Shown one piece after another: positions 59,170 to 64,000 of a stretch of 64,000 bases of DNA. The translations under genes were made by a program, and so were the position numbers. A model generated the notes under the pieces. The model had not been told where the DNA came from and made no database searches. It saw only the letters and a program-made list of their open reading frames with translations. This DNA comes from Haemonchus contortus (taxonomy: Eukaryota; Nematoda; Chromadorea; Rhabditida; Trichostrongylidae), in contig LS997566.1 of NCBI GenBank assembly GCA_000469685.2, positions 5,750,345 to 5,814,344 of the forward strand, given 5' to 3'. How positions within the stretch are numbered: the first letter of the stretch is position 1; each line of letters begins with the position of its first letter.

Positions 59170-59848
59170 GGGAGGTTTGCGTCACCATAACCATGGGTTG
59201 ACCCATATATCATTCGATAGCATTTCTCTCTAACAAAAACTAACAGTGCACAACATAGTTGCAAAAGGTCAATGGAAAGGCAAAAAACACAATTTGTGAT
59301 TTGGATATGACGTAGACCGAAGTTTGGGGTCATACCAAGAGAGAAATTTTGATCTATAATAAGGCGTACCATAATATCCTTGCGGAGGACAAAGAGTCGT
59401 CTAAATGACAGAGCGCCTCGCCCTCCTCAGATTCCGGAGAAAAATTCCTCCAAAAATTGGAAAATGTCAAAAAAATCGACTCCATTATTTTGCCGTTAAT
59501 TGATGTCATATTCTCAATGGAAGCTGTAAGAAGGAGTCTTGAGTGCAGAGACCGTAGATGCACTTATCCACAGCCTCCACATTAGAAACAAACGATGGAG
59601 ACTGAACAAAACGATCAATCATTTTCACATTGTACTGAGTAAAGGCGAGAACGTAACGCAATCCAAGGCGAATTCTTTAAGCACTAAAGCGTGCACCCCA
59701 TGTACATGCAATCACTTTTCGGATGTAACTCAAGTACTTGGCGCAATCCAAAATGAAGCGTTTTCAACAGTTCAGGGTATCATCTTGTAGAGCTCGATGA
59801 GCTGAGCTCAATGGTGTTCTTAACTCCTGAAATACTCCACTCTGAACT

Positions 59849-61097
59849 AACAGACGGAAATACGGAAAAGACGCGAGTTCTAACGCGAGAAGCGAGTTCG
59901 AAAGGACGCGAGTAAAATTCAATTCGAGTTCTAACGGCGAGTACTGTATATGCAGTTAGATTGGACTGGTCATAGACTTGACGGAAAACAGGTGAAAGTC
60001 TCGAAATGGAAAGAAGATGAGCGGCGCAAAAGATGGGAAACGAATGACCGCCAAAGGTGGTAGGAGACTGTTGCTCGCCTTGTGCCAGAAGGCAAGAAAC
60101 AGACGCGGCATGGCTCCATTGACAACGGACCCTTCAGATCCTCTACGGGTGGAATCCGTGTAACCCAACAGATTGAAAAACGACGATCTTCATACGCAAC
60201 TAACAACCACAATTAAATGTTTTTTTAAATTTTTCTTCATCATCATTTTTGCTTTTACACGTTTTTTTTTTTTTGAAATTATGCCCATTTCCGGGAAACT
60301 TATCACCTAAGCAAAGTAATACTGAGTGCTGCTAGTGGCAGGCCTACCGTACACTTCCAGGAGCCGTCAACAACGCGATTTACGCCCCTGGAACTACTTC
60401 ACATTGCCTGATCCTATGAGTTACTAAATCGGATTACCTGGACACATCAATGCACCTTTGAGACAACATGGAACGTACACCATCAACTACTCTCTCGTTA
60501 CTTTCCTGCAGAATAGCTTTTCTTCTAGCTATAGCGCCTCAGTTTTAGACTCCTGCCGTGGTGTCTCGGTCGGATGATGGAAGCGGTTTATTGTGCCAAG
60601 AGCATGGAATAACACATTCGAGCGCTTACATACATGAATAAACGTTGCAGGTGCTTCATGTGCATCCACAGATGGTCACGTAAGGAGAGCACATGTTACG
60701 GGATAAAAAGGATGCGAATTCCACTGAATGAGTGTATGGCGACAGTGGCAAACTATAAGAAATAGGGGAGTTAGAAAAGTCGTGGTCTGCCACGACTTTT
60801 GGTATGCTAAAATACTTTATTATGATAAAACGTTGTTCGTGATGAGGACTACCGTACCTAACCAACTCACAGATGGAACTTCGTGATTTGTAAAAACCCG
60901 GCGCAGCTGGACAGAAAAACTTAAGTGAATAAAGTTGACCACAAAAGGGCAACGGGCAGTTTACTTGTCTTGAGCCGACTCCAATGGCGAAGACGTCGCT
61001 TAAAACAAAGCGCAACTGGACACGAACCGGCTGGACACCAAACGAACCCATGTCAGTAATGCAAAGTTGCCAAAAAAAAATTACTTGTCTCTCAACT
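59849..61097. other. intergenic region, no gene recognised
   Basis: It contains a short array of GACGCGAGTT / GCGAGTTC motifs near 59868-59945 and a perfect small hairpin at 60774-60799 (AAAAGTCGTGG, loop TCTG, CCACGACTTTT). No coding evidence was found. Confidence 0.5.
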
Positions 61098-61100
61098 TAA

Positions 61101-62225
61101 CTACAACAGTCCTTGGATCGGGGGAAGAACGTTGATGTAGTTTACTTTGATTTCCAAAAAGCATTTGATAGAGTTTCCCATGAGTTATTGATTCAAAAAC
61201 TGGAGCATCTTGGTTTCCATCCTCTTGTGATAAAGTGGATAAAAGAGTTTCTATATAACAGAACATTCCAAGTTTTAGTGAAAGACTCTTACTCATCTAT
61301 TCGTACTGTAAAATCAGGAGTACCTCAAGGTGGGGTACTTTCACCGGTTCTGTTTAACATATTCACTTCGGACTTTCCTTGGTTTTTTAAGGATCTTGAT
61401 GTTGTTTGCAACCTTTATGCAGATGACATAAAAATCTATAAAGAGGTCTCTGGAGTTGGTGCTGATATAATTCTCCAAAAAGCAATTGATAAAGCAGTTG
61501 AATGGTCTGTAATAAATCATCTTCCACTTTCCATCGAGAAAACACAAATGTTGTGCCTAGGCAAGCATGCTCGGATTCCTTTATATCGTTTGCGTGATTC
61601 AAATCTCAAAGCAGTATCTGAAGTCCGTGACCTAGGATTTCATTATGATAGGACTCTTGACTTTTCTAACCATTATAAAGTATTAGTTTCAAAAGCTCTC
61701 CGTCGAAGTTTCAATGTATTCAAAGTTCTTCGCACCAATGACCCTAATACTTTGCTTAGGGCTTTTAAGGTTTACGTTCGTCCCATTTTGGAATGTGGAT
61801 CTACTGTTTTCGCGCCCTATAAGAAGAAAGACATTTACACTTTGGAAGGAGTACGAAATAGTTTCTCTCATAAACTCATGATTCTGAGTCATCGTTTGAA
61901 TTATAAAGGAATACCCACTGGAACTGAGCGTAATAAGATACTAGGACTGAAATCGCTCGAATGGAGAAGGAAAAAATTCGATATACTTGTGGCATACAAA
62001 ATTTTGAATGGCATAACTATTGTAGATGTTTCTAAGTTTTCCACAATTGTGTTTTCCAACACGAGAGGTTCCTCAACTAAGGTTTCAACCATGCCAGCAA
62101 GAACTCAAATTAAGTCGCAGTTTTTTAGTAATAGTGTTATGTCAACTTTCAATTCTCTTTTGCGTCGAAATCTCATCCCCCTCAGTTACTGTACTTTCAA
62201 GAAATCTATTAATAAGTTGATTTGA
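61101..62225 (+). mobile_element. 5'-truncated non-LTR retrotransposon with reverse transcriptase
   Basis: One open frame of about 374 codons encodes the reverse transcriptase palm and C-terminal part of a LINE. Motifs in order are VDVVYFDFQKAFDRVSH (first catalytic Asp), SGVPQGGVLSPVLFNIF, LYADDIKIY (YADD, catalytic Asp pair), and LGFHYDRTLDFSNHYKVLVS after it. The endonuclease and the N-terminal half are missing; an in-frame stop at 61098 marks the truncation. The 3' flank to about 62312 has a TAAATAAATAAATAAA tail, which marks the end of the insertion. The frame is undamaged, so the insertion is fairly young. The clade (CR1- or Jockey-like) cannot be fixed by eye. Confidence 0.85.
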
Positions 62226-62388
62226 TGTAGTTATGTTTGGTCAAGAAATGGTCAATATTTTCACCTTTTATTTCACATGCTTATACATAGCATGTCCGTA
62301 AATAAATAAATAAACAGCGAGGGGAGGAGGGGGGGAGGGGACGTGGGACCGCTCTATCTGTAAGCTCGCGCGCACAGCGAAGCCTGCT

Positions 62389-62735
62389 TCGTTTCTGCTT
62401 TTGTGTAGAACCGGTAGGTAACGACTTATTTTTCTACCACTCAACCAAAGAAGATCACCGCAACAGGATAGGAGTTCACAAAGGAATCGAAAATTACAAT
62501 GAATATAGCATAGAGCATATCTAGACAAAGCCACACGCAGAGAGATCGTTCCGCAGCGAAAATAATGTTGTAGCCAAGGTTCCCACCCCCCCCCCCCTCC
62601 TCTCCAGAGCTGGGATTGAAACCGAGGATGCCGTCCGCGGGCATCGAACCTGGTCGACCCCTCGCTCCAGTCCTCTTGCACGCCGCTCCGCCCTGAAATT
62701 CTTCGGTGATTCATCTGAAAACATAATCATCTGAT
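62389..62735 (+). repeat. dispersed repeat, copy 2 of 2
   Basis: It matches 56940-57275 along its length, from TTTCTGCTTTTGTGTAGAAC through GATCGTTCCGC to ATCATCTGATCGCC. It contains a 13-base C run at 62586-62598. It directly precedes the promoter-like module of copy 6 and seems to have replaced the more distal upstream DNA seen at copies 4 and 5. Confidence 0.7.
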
Positions 62736-62782
62736 CGCCGCGTTGTTACAGCGCGGCACTGTCATTAGATACGCTACTAGAC

Positions 62783-62991
62783 AGCCTCTGATTTCGGCTA
62801 CGCTTGGCATTTCACTTATCTGAACTTCCATTTGCGTAATTATCTAGATTATAACGAAATTTCGTAGTCACACAGAGCCTTTGTAACTTTGTTAATTAAT
62901 CAGCGGCATTCGTCCTAACAGTACCCCATATTTGAATATATTGGCTTGTTTTTTCTTCAGCAACGTTTCGTAATGTCTAAGGTTTTCAGTG
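62783..62991 (+). promoter_or_regulatory. conserved proximal upstream region of copy 6
   Basis: It matches 47218-47441 before copy 4: CTACGCTTGGCATTTCAC, TTGCGTAATTAT, AATCAGCGGCATTCGTCCT and TGAATATATTGGCTTGTTTT are shared. It ends with TTTTCAG two bases before the ATG. Confidence 0.6.
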
Positions 62992-63499
62992 ATGAGCGGT
63001 GGTAGAACTCTGCAACGGCTCCGACCGCCCAGAGTTGTCAACAAAAAAAGTAAGGTACCCGTCAAAGTTTACATCACTGAGCTTGTGGAGGGAGTCTTTC
63101 TTCTTAAAAGGAAAAGACTACATACACTAAGATTTTCAGAACAAAGCTAGACTCGCTAGAAAATTTAATTAAGTAAGCTAGCTTGTCTTTAGGTTCAAAG
63201 CCGGGTGAAATCGATCATAAAGGCTTTATGTCGCAGAACATGGCATCAATGTTTCTATGTTGGGACCTGTCTGATGTCACATTCGTGATTGAAGAGGAAG
63301 AATTTCCTGCTCATAAGTTTCTCTTGGTTACTCGTAGTAAATACTTTAGGCAAGAAAAGTTTTGTTATGGTTCGATTTGAAGAAAATGTTTTCGAATGTT
63401 TTTTTGTAGAGCCATGTTCCTTGGCGGACTGAAAGAAAGCAATGACCATAAAATCGTGCTCAAAGAGACCAACGGCTTCGCTTTCCGTGTTCTTTTGTG
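62992..63499 (+). CDS. BTBD9-derived BTB-BACK gene, copy 6 (partial at window edge)
   Basis: Three exons are seen: 62992-63049, 63193-63349 and 63410-63499. They encode a unique N terminus (MSGGRTLQRLRPPRVVNKK) and the first half of BTB (GEIDHKGFMSQNMASMFLCW, DLSDVTFVIEEEEFPAHKFL, AMFLGGLKESNDHKIVLKET). Copy 4 is its nearest relative. The donor after exon 2 is GC (TAG|GCAAGA), and exon 3 ends TG|GTAGGC as in copy 4. Exon 4 was not found in the 500 bases that remain; it probably lies beyond the window, possibly pushed away by the MITE starting at 63904. The frame is open so far, so function cannot be judged. Confidence 0.8.
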
Positions 63500-63903
63500 G
63501 TAGGCGTTTGATGTTTATATTAGACTGTCCTAAAAGAGAAAATGCTCAACTTGAGCCCGCTCTTTCTTGATGATTTTGTTAACTGCTGTTATTTTGCTGC
63601 CGTATGCGACACTGAAGTCTTACAAAGTTTGCGAGTTACCTGCGGAAAGTCTGCCTCGGACAAGTTTTGTCTTTGTTTTTCGGAAAGTTTGTCCATTACC
63701 CATCATCCAGAAATCTTCTGGTTTGACGGGTTGAGCTATAATCTCAAGATATTTTCTCTAAATGCGATTAGAAACGGACTTGGAGCCTGGAGAATCTGCG
63801 AAACTCATCCTTCAATGGATTGCGGAATCTTGTAAACGAACTGTGTACAGCGTCCACCGCCTGCAGGAATGCGTAGTGGCCGAGAAACAACTACGATTGG
63901 CTG

Positions 63904-64000
63904 CTTTCATAGTCCGCTGGCCGGCGTGCCGGCGGAGGCAGTGCTAGGGGGAGGAGGGAGGCAGACAGATAGGCAAACAGTCCACGCCCCTTTGAGAGGT
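63904..64000. mobile_element. MITE copy C (5' end only), end CTTTCATAGTCC
   Basis: CTTTCATAGTCCGCTGGCCGGCGTGCC and the following GGCAGTGCTAGGGGG match the left half of copy B. The right end lies beyond the window. Confidence 0.75.

Larger units (their letters stand above)
57768..59848. mobile_element. large fold-back element (2.1 kb) with long inverted arms
   Basis: The left arm (57768 to about 58720, starting TTCAGAATGGAGTATTCCAG) is matched inversely by the right arm (about 59161-59848, ending CTCCACTCTGAACT). Matching blocks follow in order, for example GTGGAGGCTGTGGA, TGACATCAATT and ACCCCAAACTTCG. The left arm is longer because MITE copy B (58015-58244) is inserted in it. A 440-base spacer separates the arms. 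No transposase is recognised. The structure is a Foldback-type element or a full-length member of an unknown DNA transposon family. Confidence 0.75.

Noticed and set aside
62268..62714. Minus-strand open frame of 148 codons
   Set aside because: It crosses the LINE tail, a C run and a dispersed repeat, with Gly runs from poly-C; there is no protein-like content.

Overview
The window is nuclear DNA of a nematode, most likely a strongylid (hookworm-like) species. The evidence is many small exons split by short introns with TTTCAG-type acceptors, several acceptors placed 0-5 bases before a start codon as expected for spliced-leader trans-splicing, a tRNA-Ile inside an intron, and intergenic DNA packed with small inverted-repeat elements, mariner pieces, a LINE fragment and poly-G/C tracts. 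No bacterial or viral gene organisation is present. Species assignment is inference.

Layout. (1) 1-10.2 kb is gene-poor, with only repeats and hairpins visible. (2) 10.2-17.6 kb is a compact plus-strand block of housekeeping genes: a MEA1-family protein, the TFIIF beta subunit (with the tRNA-Ile(AAT) nested in an intron), the QTRT2 queuosine subunit and the COA8 mitochondrial assembly factor. (3) 18.5-23.7 kb, minus strand, encodes a full NXF1/TAP mRNA export receptor with about 19 exons. (4) 25.7-33.5 kb, plus strand, encodes a full-length BTBD9 orthologue of 619 residues. Its 4.2 kb last intron hosts a complete Krueppel-like factor gene on the opposite strand (29.3-31.3 kb).

(5) From 37.6 kb to the end of the window lies the most unusual part: five further genes derived from BTBD9, all on the plus strand and in tandem. 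They keep the BTB and BACK exons with the same exon lengths (157, 90, 124, 126, 123 nt) but have lost the seven exons for the C-terminal discoidin-like repeats. Each has its own short N-terminal exon (MSD/MSG...) and its own new charged C-terminal tail. Copies 2 (320 aa) and 4 (306 aa) look intact. Copy 3 has two damaged splice sites. Copy 5 has several frameshifts and is a pseudogene. Copy 6 runs off the window. Copies 3-6 share upstream DNA, so gene and promoter were duplicated together. This looks like a young birth-and-death family of BTB-BACK-only proteins, possibly Cullin-3 adaptors or competitors of the parental BTBD9.

(6) Between and inside the copies lie mobile elements: two head-to-head mariner derivatives, one interrupted by a TTAA-flanked piggyBac-type MITE; at least three copies of a MITE with ends CTTTCATAGTCC; a 2.1 kb fold-back element with a GC-rich open spacer; a dispersed 340 bp repeat; and a 5'-truncated LINE with a clear reverse transcriptase. 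They offer both the homology for duplication and a cause of decay.

Exon limits were read by eye from splice signals, reading frame and family conservation; no alignment or transcript data were available.
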